A DNA stretch of 17,040 bases from DATHYU01 sp033722675 (GTDB lineage: Bacteria; Actinomycetota; Acidimicrobiia; Spongiisociales; UBA11373): assembly GCA_033722675.1 (NCBI GenBank), contig JAWVYO010000049.1, forward strand, positions 1 to 17,040, written 5' to 3'. The notes beneath the pieces are model-generated. The model made no database searches, was not told the DNA's origin, and saw nothing but the letters and a program-made list of their open reading frames with translations. Both the position numbers and the translations under genes were made by a program. This document shows, in pieces, positions 6,843-13,530 of the stretch; positions within the stretch are counted from its first letter, which is position 1, and each line of letters starts with the position of its first letter.

Positions 6843-9755
6843 ATGATCGATCGCGAATCCACCCCCATCCGTCCCCGGGGCGGCCGTTTCGGCCGACGCG
6901 CCCTGTTCATCGCGCTCGGCGCGTTCGTGGTGCTCCTCCTCAGCCTCCGGAGCATCGCCACGTTCTGGACCGACTTCCTCTGGTTCGACTCGGTCGATCT
7001 CGCCGCCGTCTGGCGAACGCTGATCTTCAGCCGGGTGATCCTCGTGATCGTCGCCTCGGTGGCGGCCTTCGGGATCCTGCTCCTGAACCTGTGGGTGGCC
7101 GACCGGCTCTCACCGCGCACGCCGCTCACCACCGGGAGCCCCGACGAGGAGATCGTCGAGCGCTTCCAGGAGTGGATCGAGCCGCGGGTCGGCCGGATGC
7201 GCCTCGCCGTGGCCGGGTTCTTCGGCCTCCTCATCGGTCTCGGCGCGGGGACCTGGTGGGAGAACTACCTGCTGTTCACCAACCGCGAGTCCTTCGGCAT
7301 CACCGATCCCGAGTTCGGACGCGACATCGGGTTCTACGTCTTCCAGGTGCCCTTCCTGCGGGACCTGTTCGGCTGGACGTTCCAGCTGGTGATCATCTCG
7401 ACGCTCATCGTGGCCGCCGTCCACTACCTCAACGGCGGCATCCAGATCGGGCCGCGCCGCCAGACCGTGGGCGGGGGCGTGAAGGTCCACGTCTCGGTGC
7501 TGCTGGCGATCCTGGCGCTCCTGAAGGCGGCCGGGTACTGGCTCGACCAGTTCGACCTCCTCTACAGCACCCGGGGCGCGGTGTTCGGCGCGACGTACAC
7601 CGACGTCAACGCGCAGCTCCCCGCGCTGCGGCTGCTCATCTTCATCTCGATCTTCGCCGGGCTGTTGCTCCTCGTGAACATCCGCTTCGGCGGGTGGACG
7701 ATCCCCGCGGTGGCCGTCGGGCTGTGGCTCGTGACCTCCATCGCCCTCGGGGGCATCTGGCCCGCGGCGGTCCAGCGGTTCAGCGTCCAGCCGGACGAGA
7801 TCAACAAGGAGCTGCCGTTCGTCGAACGCAACATCACGAGTACCCGGGAGGCGTTCGGGCTGGCCGACGTCGAAGTGCGAGACTTCTCGGCGGCGGCCGA
7901 TCTCGACGCCCAGGGCATCGTGGACAACCGCCCCACGATCGACAACGTGCGGCTGTGGGACCCGTCGGTGCTGCTGACCACCTACCGCCAGCTCCAGGAG
8001 CTGCGGCCCTTCTATCAGTTCGAGGACGTCGATGTCGACCGCTACACGATCGGCGACGACCTCACCCAGGTGATGCTGGCGGCTCGCGAACTCGACGAGG
8101 GCGGCGTGCCCTCCGGCTGGGTGAACGAGCACCTGGTCTACACCCACGGCTTCGGTGCCGTCGTGAGCCCGGCGAACACCGTCACCGTGGAGGGCCAGCC
8201 CGACTTCCTCGTCCGCGACATCCGCCAGCGCGAGGACGATCCGCCCGCGGTCCAGATCGACCAGGGACGGATCTACTTCGGCGAGGCCGTCGACAGCGGG
8301 CTCTTCAAGATCGTCGGCACCGAGGAGCAGGAGGTCGACTTCCCGATCGAGACGTCGGGGGCCGAGACCGTCGCCTTCAACTCCTACGACGGCGAAGGCG
8401 GTGTCGCGGTCGGTGGGATCTTCCGCCGGGCTGCGTTCGCCCTCCGGTTCGCCGACGTGAACACGCTCATCTCCGGACAGATCCGCGGTGACAGCCGCGT
8501 GCTCATGGTCCGCAACATCCGCGACCGCGTGGAGAAGGCGGCACCGTTCCTGAAGGTCGACGCCGACCCCTACCTGGTGGTGCTCGACGGCCGTCTCGTG
8601 TGGGTGCAGGACCTCTACACGGTGACCGACCGGTATCCGTATTCGACGCCGGCGATCACCGCCCGGCTGTCGTCGACGAAGTCGGGCCTGCCCAACGACT
8701 TCAACTACATCCGCAACTCGGTGAAGGCGACGATCGACGCCTACGACGGGACGATGAACTTCTACGTCGTCGACGAGACCGATCCGATCGTGCGGACCTA
8801 TCGCAAGATCTTCCCCGACCTCTTCACCCCCGGCGACGAGATCCCCGAGGCCCTGCGCGACAACATCCGCTACCCCGAGGATCTCTTCCGGGTCCAGTCG
8901 GACATGTACTCGGCGTATCACGTGACCGAGCCCCGCGTCTTCTTCAACGACGGCGACCCCTGGGAGATCGCCCGGGACCCCTCGACCACGCCGTCGGAGG
9001 CGCTCCGGGCGACGTTCCCCGATTCGAACCGCCCGATGGTGCCCTACTACCTCCTCATGACCCTGCCCGGCGAGGAGGACCTGAGCTACCTCATGCTGCA
9101 GCCGTTCACCGCGGCGACGCGGCCGAACATGGTGTCGTTCATCGTGGCGAAGTCCGATCCGGCCGAGTACGGCGACCTCATCGACTTCGAGCTGCCCCGC
9201 GACTCCTTCGTCGACGGACCCGGCCAGGTGGGCGCCCGGATCAACCAGAACCCCGACATCTCTCGGGAGTTCACCCTGCTCGGCCAGGAGGGCTCCGAGG
9301 TCATCCAGGGCAACATGCTCGTCGTTCCGATCGAGGAGTCGATCGTCTACGTCCAGCCGATCTACATCTCGGCCCGTCAGGAGAGCGGCAGCGACATCGC
9401 CGCCCTGCCGGAGTTCAAGAAGGTCGTGGTGGTGTTCGGCGACCGGATCGTCATGCGCGACACGCTGCCCCAGGCCCTCGCCGCCGTATTCGGTGATGCG
9501 CCACCCCAGGTGACCGATCCGGACGACCCCGGTACCCCGACCGACCCGGGCGACCCGGGAACGGACCTGCCCACCGACCTGCAGGAGGCCATCGTCGAGC
9601 TCCTCGTGCGTGCCGACGCCGCCTTCGAGCGTGCCGACGCCGCGCTGCGCGACGGAGACCTCGCGGGGTACCAGCAGGCGGTCGACGAGGCGCAGTCGTT
9701 CATCGACCAGGCACAGCAGCTGGTGGATGCCTCCGCGGAGGGCGGCGGGGCGTAG
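6843..9755 (+). CDS. UPF0182 family (COG1615) large membrane protein
   Basis: The 970-aa product matches the UPF0182 family in length and sequence. An Arg-rich N terminus is followed by about seven membrane spans in the first 330 residues, for example ALFIALGAFVVLLLSL (20-35), a span near 62-84, LAVAGFFGLLIGLGAGTWW, LVIISTLIVAAVHYL, LLIFISIFAGLLLLVNI and AVAVGLWLVTSIALGGIWP. A large extracytoplasmic domain follows, with family-typical stretches such as LPFVERNITSTREAFGL, FYQFEDVDVDRYTI, YPYSTPAIT and NDFNYIRNSVKATIDAYDG. The tail carries an Asp-Pro-Gly-rich linker (PDDPGTPTDPGDPGT) and a short helical Ala/Asp segment (EAIVELLVRADAAFERADAA). The function of the family is unestablished. Start at ATG 6843 agrees with a -10 hexamer nine bases upstream. 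Confidence 0.93.
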   Translation: MIDRESTPIRPRGGRFGRRALFIALGAFVVLLLSLRSIATFWTDFLWFDSVDLAAVWRTLIFSRVILVIVASVAAFGILLLNLWVADRLSPRTPLTTGSPDEEIVERFQEWIEPRVGRMRLAVAGFFGLLIGLGAGTWWENYLLFTNRESFGITDPEFGRDIGFYVFQVPFLRDLFGWTFQLVIISTLIVAAVHYLNGGIQIGPRRQTVGGGVKVHVSVLLAILALLKAAGYWLDQFDLLYSTRGAVFGATYTDVNAQLPALRLLIFISIFAGLLLLVNIRFGGWTIPAVAVGLWLVTSIALGGIWPAAVQRFSVQPDEINKELPFVERNITSTREAFGLADVEVRDFSAAADLDAQGIVDNRPTIDNVRLWDPSVLLTTYRQLQELRPFYQFEDVDVDRYTIGDDLTQVMLAARELDEGGVPSGWVNEHLVYTHGFGAVVSPANTVTVEGQPDFLVRDIRQREDDPPAVQIDQGRIYFGEAVDSGLFKIVGTEEQEVDFPIETSGAETVAFNSYDGEGGVAVGGIFRRAAFALRFADVNTLISGQIRGDSRVLMVRNIRDRVEKAAPFLKVDADPYLVVLDGRLVWVQDLYTVTDRYPYSTPAITARLSSTKSGLPNDFNYIRNSVKATIDAYDGTMNFYVVDETDPIVRTYRKIFPDLFTPGDEIPEALRDNIRYPEDLFRVQSDMYSAYHVTEPRVFFNDGDPWEIARDPSTTPSEALRATFPDSNRPMVPYYLLMTLPGEEDLSYLMLQPFTAATRPNMVSFIVAKSDPAEYGDLIDFELPRDSFVDGPGQVGARINQNPDISREFTLLGQEGSEVIQGNMLVVPIEESIVYVQPIYISARQESGSDIAALPEFKKVVVVFGDRIVMRDTLPQALAAVFGDAPPQVTDPDDPGTPTDPGDPGTDLPTDLQEAIVELLVRADAAFERADAALRDGDLAGYQQAVDEAQSFIDQAQQLVDASAEGGGA

Positions 9756-9758
9756 GGT
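9753..9758 (+). promoter_or_regulatory. Possible -10 element overlapping the UPF0182 stop codon
   Basis: TAGGGT includes the TAG stop of the UPF0182 gene and ends six bases before ATG 9765. It fits TANNNT only loosely, but its distance from an ATG equals that of the other leaderless candidates in this window. Confidence 0.3.
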
Positions 9759-9764
9759 CGGGTC

Positions 9765-9863
9765 ATGGGCCCCCGCATGACCGTCGTCGTCGTGGCCCTG
9801 TCCCTCGGCGTTCCGGTCCGTTTCGACGTCACGGTCGCATCGGAGCCGCGATCGACGGGATGA
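9765..9863 (+). CDS. Candidate 32-codon leader ORF coupled to the lipoprotein gene
   Basis: ATG 9765 opens a 32-residue frame starting MGPRMTVVVVALSLGVPVRF and ending at TGA 9861-9863, overlapping the lipoprotein ATG (9860-9862) as ATGA. A TANNNT-like hexamer lies six bases before the ATG. The middle is hydrophobic. The lipoprotein gene itself has no evident Shine-Dalgarno sequence before ATG 9860 (upstream bases GCGATCGACGGG), so translational coupling from this ORF would explain its initiation. The frame may instead be chance in high-GC DNA. No homology is recognised. Confidence 0.35.
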   Translation: MGPRMTVVVVALSLGVPVRFDVTVASEPRSTG

Positions 9864-10879
9864 GGATCGCCACCTTCCTCCTCGCCGCGATCCTCGTGGC
9901 CACCGCCTGCGGGGACGGTTCGCCCTCGACCACGACGGCCGGAGAGGTCGTGTCGACGACGTCCACGACCATGGCGGCGCCCACGTCGGCCGCTCCGGAC
10001 GGCGTCCCCCTCCGGGGCTTCTCGCTGTCACCCCGGTCGACGGCGGAGGAGGATTTCACCGGGTTCTTCGAGACGGCGAGCCGGGCCGGCGACCTCGTCG
10101 CCCGCGTCGGGGACATCGCCGAGCTCAGGGATCCCGAGTCCGGGGTGGCCGTGGTCGACGCCCTCGCAGAGCGGTACGACTATCTCTCCGTCCCGATCGT
10201 CGGCGTCGCCCGGACGGAGGATGGCGCACCGCTGCGTCCCCTCGATCCGGCGACGGTGACCGACTACGTCGACGACGTGCTGGCGTACGCAGCCGAGGAG
10301 GAGCCCGCCTACCTGGGTCTCGGCGTCGAGGTCGACACCCAGTGGCGGACCCATCCCGAGGACTTCGAGGCGTTCGTCGGGCTCTTCGCCGAGGTCGCCG
10401 CCGCCATCGACGAGGTCTCGCCCGGGACGCGGCTGCTGACCGTCTTCCAGCTGGAGCGGCTGTCGGGCCAGGGCGGTCCGATCGGCGTGGACCCCGAGCC
10501 CGACTGGGACCTCATCGACCGGTTCCCCGGCGCCGACGTGATCGGGTTCACCACGTATCCGGGCCTGGCCTTCCCGTCGCCCGAGACGATCCCCGACGAC
10601 TATTACGCCGAGATCGCCGCCCACGTCGACGGCCGGCCGGTCGCGTTCACCGAGATGGGGTGGCAGGCGGCGGGGTCGGCGGGGGAGTACGCCGGGTCAC
10701 CGGAGGACCAGGCGGCCTTCCTGGAACGCTTCGATGCGCTGATCGCCGACCTCGAGGTCGCCTTCTACGTCTGGTCGTTCCTCTACGACCAGCCCGCCCC
10801 GGAGCCCTTCGACACGATGGGCCTCTTCGACGTCGACGGCGATCCGCGCCCCGCCTGGGAGGTGTGGCAGGACGACTAG
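9860..10879 (+). CDS. Secreted lipoprotein with glycoside-hydrolase-like TIM barrel
   Basis: The 339-aa product begins MRIATFLLAAILVATACGDG, a lipoprotein signal with Cys17 as the predicted lipidated residue, followed by a Ser/Thr-rich spacer (about 22-44). The remainder looks like a clan-A-type (beta/alpha)8 glycosidase fold: YLGLGVEVDTQW (151-162) with Glu157 in the position of an acid/base after strand 4, DVIGFTTYPG (226-235), and RPVAFTEMGWQ (259-269) with Glu265 in the position of the strand-7 nucleophile, then FYVWSFLYDQP (302-312). This is a fold-level assignment; the family resembles GH53-like or uncharacterised glycosidases, and no substrate can be named. The start overlaps the end of a possible leader ORF. 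The next feature is the tRNA promoter. Confidence 0.68.
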   Translation: MRIATFLLAAILVATACGDGSPSTTTAGEVVSTTSTTMAAPTSAAPDGVPLRGFSLSPRSTAEEDFTGFFETASRAGDLVARVGDIAELRDPESGVAVVDALAERYDYLSVPIVGVARTEDGAPLRPLDPATVTDYVDDVLAYAAEEEPAYLGLGVEVDTQWRTHPEDFEAFVGLFAEVAAAIDEVSPGTRLLTVFQLERLSGQGGPIGVDPEPDWDLIDRFPGADVIGFTTYPGLAFPSPETIPDDYYAEIAAHVDGRPVAFTEMGWQAAGSAGEYAGSPEDQAAFLERFDALIADLEVAFYVWSFLYDQPAPEPFDTMGLFDVDGDPRPAWEVWQDD

Positions 10880-10907
10880 GACCCCTTTTCGGCCGACGGA
10901 GCATCGT

Positions 10908-10913
10908 TATACT
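10908..10913 (+). promoter_or_regulatory. -10 element of the tRNA-fMet promoter (TATACT)
   Basis: TATACT is close to the sigma-70 consensus and the most A+T-rich -10 in the window. It lies 14 bases before the mature tRNA 5' end, so a short 5' leader is expected. The -35 is weak (a CTTTTC stretch around 10885-10890 at about 17 bp). The promoter is enclosed by an inverted repeat, GGACCCC (10879-10885) and GGGGTCC (10916-10922). Confidence 0.7.
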
Positions 10914-10927
10914 GAGGGGTCCAACGG

Positions 10928-11001
<74 letters not shown>

Positions 11002-11006
11002 CGAAC

Positions 11007-11085
11007 GAAGAGGCCCTCACGGAAGTGAGGGCCTCGCTTTCACAGAAGCCGGTCTGATTCGCCTCTCGGGGCGGGTTCGGGCCGG
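11007..11085. repeat. Direct repeat copy 1 (tRNA terminator region)
   Basis: This ~79-base segment, which includes the tRNA-fMet terminator hairpin and about 45 bases after it, recurs at 11733-11812 in the same orientation. By eye the copies are about 80% identical, with shared blocks AGGCCCTCACGG, GTGAGGGCC, ACAGAAG and CGGGCCGG. Substitutions are mostly transitions, and the two hairpins remain paired. Confidence 0.75.
11010..11040 (+). terminator. Intrinsic terminator of tRNA-fMet
   Basis: A perfect 11-bp stem, GAGGCCCTCAC (11010-11020) and GTGAGGGCCTC (11025-11035), encloses GGAA and is followed by GCTTT. It begins eight bases after the mature tRNA end. Confidence 0.88.
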
Positions 11086-11228
11086 TTTCTGCGCATTCGG
11101 GGTCGTCGTGGTCCCGGCGTGAGTCGAGTGGTCGCCGTCACCGGGGTGTCCCGACGGCGCTGGCTACTCCGGCTCGGTCGGTCCGTCACGCCCGGTGCGG
11201 GGGCGGACGGACGTCCACGGTCGGATGG

Positions 11229-11588
11229 TCATGGCTCGAGCGTGGTGACGTGGCGGACCTGTGGCGGCGGTCCCTCCGTTGGATCGATGCCGTGGGCCTT
11301 CGGCATCAGCTCCTCGAGCATGAACCGCTCGTGGTCGGTGGCCTCGCCCGAGATGATCTCCTGGAGCATCCGATCGGCGTCGTCCTGGGTGATGCCCTCC
11401 CAGACGAGGGTCATCATCGTGCCTGCCGGCGTGTCCTGGAGGAACACGTGTTCTGAGGTGATGCCCCGGCGGCGCAAATAGTCCCGGTGGGCCTGGTTCG
11501 TCTCCGTCGACCCGGTGACATCCTCCATCCACTGGTCCCAGTAGGAGCGGTCGGCGATCGGTGCATTCATGACGGCGACTGGTGCCAT
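11229..11588 (-). CDS. Small protein of unknown function (DUF6176-like?)
   Basis: The 119-aa product starts MAPVAVMNAPIADRSYWDQW and contains HRDYLRRRGITSEHVFLQ, GTMMTLVWEGITQDDADRM, GEATDHERFMLEELMPKAHG and a C-terminal PPPQVRHVTTL. It is soluble, acidic in the middle and has no signal peptide. The arrangement (helix, EGxxxExVFL-like strand, hydrophobic strand, helix, DHxxF) faintly recalls small ferredoxin-fold proteins such as DUF6176; this is a weak resemblance and no function is claimed. ATG 11588 is chosen because AGGGGGA stands at a proper distance upstream; an in-frame ATG at 11699 would add an unsupported extension. The gene stands alone between two direct repeats. Confidence 0.65.
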   Translation of the reverse strand: MAPVAVMNAPIADRSYWDQWMEDVTGSTETNQAHRDYLRRRGITSEHVFLQDTPAGTMMTLVWEGITQDDADRMLQEIISGEATDHERFMLEELMPKAHGIDPTEGPPPQVRHVTTLEP

Positions 11589-11640
11589 GGTGATCCCCCT
11601 GTGGTCGTCGGTCACCATCCGAATACCCGCGATCCAGGCT

Positions 11641-11655
11641 GTCCATACGGTGGAC
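11641..11655. promoter_or_regulatory. Small inverted repeat upstream of the 119-aa gene
   Basis: GTCCA and TGGAC are separated by TACGG, about 55 bases before ATG 11588 on the minus strand. It overlaps the expected promoter area and could be an operator, but five-base arms are also easily found by chance. Confidence 0.25.
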
Positions 11656-11732
11656 AAGCTGTGCCATGTCGGTCGGTCCGGTGACAGCGGTACCGGCATA
11701 CGGCGGGTCCGTCCCCTTCGTGATCCCCGTGG

Positions 11733-11812
11733 GAATAGGCCCTCACGGGGGTGAGGGCCCCGCTCTGACAGAAGTCGATCTGGTTCGTTTTCCCGGGGGC
11801 GGGTCGGGCCGG
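11733..11812. repeat. Direct repeat copy 2 (diverged tRNA terminator region)
   Basis: This segment is the second copy of 11007-11085, about 727 bp downstream and in the same orientation. No tRNA precedes it; the 70 bases upstream show only scattered matches to tRNA-fMet. Confidence 0.75.
11738..11759. terminator. Hairpin in repeat copy 2, possible terminator of cotH
   Basis: GGCCCTCAC (11738-11746) and GTGAGGGCC (11751-11759) form a perfect 9-bp stem with a GGGG loop. It lies about 155 bases past the cotH stop and could end the minus-strand cotH transcript, although no T-run follows on that strand. The pairing is conserved relative to copy 1. Confidence 0.45.
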
Positions 11813-11913
11813 CCGGTCCCCGGGCGTTCGGGATGGTTGCATGGCCGGGCCGATCTCCGAGGTGGCAGGCGATCGCGGGAGGGACCGTCTCAGGGCTCGT
11901 GTCGACCAGGGGT

Positions 11914-13341
11914 CTACCCCTCCAGATAGGCGGCGATGGAGGCGGCCTCGGCCTCGACGGTCGCCGTGTCGACGAGATCCGTCGTGCTCAGGACCTCGAC
12001 CCACGCCTCGAGGACGTCGGCGACCGCACCGCTCTCGTAGAGGGATGCCTCCAACTCGGCGAGCTGCGCTTCGTACAGCGCTGCGAACTCGTCGACGGCG
12101 AGGAACCGGTCCCGCAGGACGTTTCCGAGCGCCGGACCGCCGGCGGGACCGCCGTCGGCGCCGAAGCCGCCGCCCAATGCGCCCTCGGGCGGCTCGAACC
12201 CGTCTTCGCCACCGGCGGGCGGACCACCCTCGGGGAGTTCGCCCGCAGCGGGACGCTCACCCCCGGCGAAGCCGCCGCCCGGCGCCCCTTCGGGCGGCTG
12301 GAAGCCGTCTTCGCCACCGGCGGGCGGGATGCCCTCACCGCCGGCGAAACCGTCGCCGCCCGCGAGACCGCGGTTGCCCAGGGCGCCGAAGGCGAGGTTG
12401 TGGTCCCAGGCGACGACCGTGAACACGTCGGTGTCCGTGTCGTAGTAGAGGTAGGAGTTGTTGCCCGGCCCGTCGATGTCGTCGAAGTTGTCGATGAGAT
12501 CCTGCACCGCCAGGTAGGTCGCGAAGGCGTCGATATCGAGCCACTCGCCCAGTTCGGCGGCGAACGTGGCGCCGTCGCTCTCGTCGAGGAACCGGAGGAA
12601 GGCGATGAGCGGCGTGAGGTCGGCGTTGTCGTCACCGGCTTCCTGGTCGAACACCTCGTCGTACGCGTCGGGGTCGTCCCCCCGGTAGCGGTAGTCGCCC
12701 GTGCTCTCGGCCTTGTAGAGCGCCCCGTCGGCGTCGAAGGTCTCGGCCATCCACACGTCCTCGGGATGCTCGATCACCAGGCGGAGCGTCGGGTCGCTGC
12801 CGTTCACGCTGAACGCCACCGCGATCGCCTGTTGCGTGGCCAGTCCCGCCAGTTCGAGCACCTCGAGGGCGATCGCCTCGTTGAGGGCCGTCTCGGAGTT
12901 GTTCGAACGGACGACGAGGTCGACGATCCCATCGTGGCTCTGGCCGTCGACGTACTTGTCGAGGCGTATGAGCCAGGGGAGTTCCTCGGGCTCGTCGGCA
13001 TCCGCCCTGCCGCCCGGCCCGCCGTCCGATTGCGACTCACCGAGCCCGCGCAGTGAGGAGTTGCCCTTGAGCCGAATCCCGACGTCCTCGTACGTCGTCC
13101 CGTCGATGGTCACGGTGGCGCTGATCCAGTCCTTCTCTCCGGTCTCGGCGTAGATCTCGACGATCTCGTCGTACTCGGCCTGGTCGAAGGTCAGCGAGAT
13201 CTCGTGGACATACGACGGGTCGAAGACGGTGGCGGCGCCGCCGGTGGCGTCGGCGCCGGACTCGGCGCCGCAGGCGCCCAGCACGAGGGCGACCGTGGTG
13301 AGCAGTGCGGCGAAACGGCGGGAGATCGAGCGGGTCGTCAT
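11914..13341 (-). CDS. CotH family kinase, lipoprotein
   Basis: The 475-aa product begins with a lipoprotein signal (MTTRSISRRFAALLTTVALV, lipobox LGAC, Cys24), so it should be anchored on the outer face of the membrane. The body matches CotH, a protein-kinase-like family first known from Bacillus spore coats: VGIRLKGNSSLRG (87-99), PWLIRLDKYVDG (122-133), LVVRSNNSE (142-150), LVIEHPEDVWM (188-198), GALYKAE (206-212), DFD-rich LIDNFDDIDGPGNNSYLY (282-299) and the metal-binding-type WDHNLAFG (312-319). A Gly/Pro-rich insertion with an internal repeat occupies about 322-403, and a helical C terminus (DEFAALYEAQLAELEASLY) follows. ATG 13341 has AGGAGGA four bases upstream; the longer open frame runs into the divergent gene and is rejected. 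The promoter region carries 11-bp-phased repeats shared with the neighbouring operons. Confidence 0.9.
   Translation of the reverse strand: MTTRSISRRFAALLTTVALVLGACGAESGADATGGAATVFDPSYVHEISLTFDQAEYDEIVEIYAETGEKDWISATVTIDGTTYEDVGIRLKGNSSLRGLGESQSDGGPGGRADADEPEELPWLIRLDKYVDGQSHDGIVDLVVRSNNSETALNEAIALEVLELAGLATQQAIAVAFSVNGSDPTLRLVIEHPEDVWMAETFDADGALYKAESTGDYRYRGDDPDAYDEVFDQEAGDDNADLTPLIAFLRFLDESDGATFAAELGEWLDIDAFATYLAVQDLIDNFDDIDGPGNNSYLYYDTDTDVFTVVAWDHNLAFGALGNRGLAGGDGFAGGEGIPPAGGEDGFQPPEGAPGGGFAGGERPAAGELPEGGPPAGGEDGFEPPEGALGGGFGADGGPAGGPALGNVLRDRFLAVDEFAALYEAQLAELEASLYESGAVADVLEAWVEVLSTTDLVDTATVEAEAASIAAYLEG
12162..12222 (-). repeat. Intragenic direct repeat, copy A, in cotH
   Basis: About 61 bases recur at 12267-12327, offset by exactly 105 bp (35 codons). 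They encode the two PPAGGEDGF-[QE]-PPEGA-[PL]-GGGF units (residues about 339-358 and 374-393) of the Gly/Pro-rich insertion. Confidence 0.75.
12267..12327 (-). repeat. Intragenic direct repeat, copy B, in cotH
   Basis: This is the second unit of the 105-bp-period repeat described for copy A. The blocks CGAAGCCGCCGCCC and TCTTCGCCACCGGCGGGCGG are identical in the two copies on the plus strand. Confidence 0.75.
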
Positions 13342-13389
13342 CGGGTCCTCCTGTGGTCGTGTCACCACCGTGGGGAAGGGGCCTTCGAT

Positions 13390-13422
13390 CCCGCTGGGGA
13401 ACGCCTGGGAGCCGGCTGAGAA
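13390..13422 (-). promoter_or_regulatory. Three 11-bp-phased direct repeats upstream of cotH
   Basis: Read on the minus strand towards cotH: TTCTCAGCCGG, CTCCCAGGCGT, TCCCCAGCGGG, consecutive without gap, with the CAG core recurring every 11 bp. Head-to-tail 11-bp phasing is the classic arrangement for OmpR/PhoB-family response regulators, and such a regulator is encoded at 15007. Further downstream CACGGT (13372-13367) could be the -10, giving a short leader with the AGGAGGA ribosome site. Confidence 0.72.
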
Positions 13423-13437
13423 CCGGGCACCGCCCGA

Positions 13438-13481
13438 ATGGCAGGAGGTCCGGAGGTGCCTCCCAGCCAATCCCCAGGAAT
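13438..13481 (+). promoter_or_regulatory. 11-bp-phased direct repeats upstream of DUF4956-VTC
   Basis: Read on the plus strand: ATGGCAGGAGG and TCCGGAGGTGC (degenerate), then CTCCCAGCCAA and TCCCCAGGAAT (good), each 11 bp long, with (C/G)AG at the same position in every unit. The last two units match the array before the response regulator at 17 of 21 positions. GATGCT (13488-13493) follows the last unit after six bases, the same spacing as the -10 TACGGT before the response regulator. Confidence 0.68.
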
Positions 13482-13530
13482 CCCCCCGATGCTCGGAGGA
13501 CGACATCGACTGACGACCCAGGAGCCGACC

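Larger units (their letters stand above)
11589..11913. other. Intergenic region between the 119-aa gene and cotH
   Basis: This 325-base gap holds the probable promoter of the minus-strand small gene and a GTCCA-TACGG-TGGAC inverted repeat near it, then direct repeat copy 2 with a paired hairpin, then the 3' flank of cotH. No coding frame in it looks real. Confidence 0.6.

Noticed and set aside
7110..10031. A 973-codon minus-strand frame opposite UPF0182
   Set aside because: It is the complementary shadow of the UPF0182 gene, with no domain of its own.
11119..11481. A plus-strand 120-codon frame opposite the 119-aa gene
   Set aside because: It has no ribosome site and low-quality composition; the minus-strand gene has AGGGGGA and a normal protein-like sequence.
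11660..11735. A decayed second tRNA-fMet before repeat copy 2
   Set aside because: I looked for acceptor, anticodon and T-arm remnants and found only scattered short matches, not enough to call a pseudogene.
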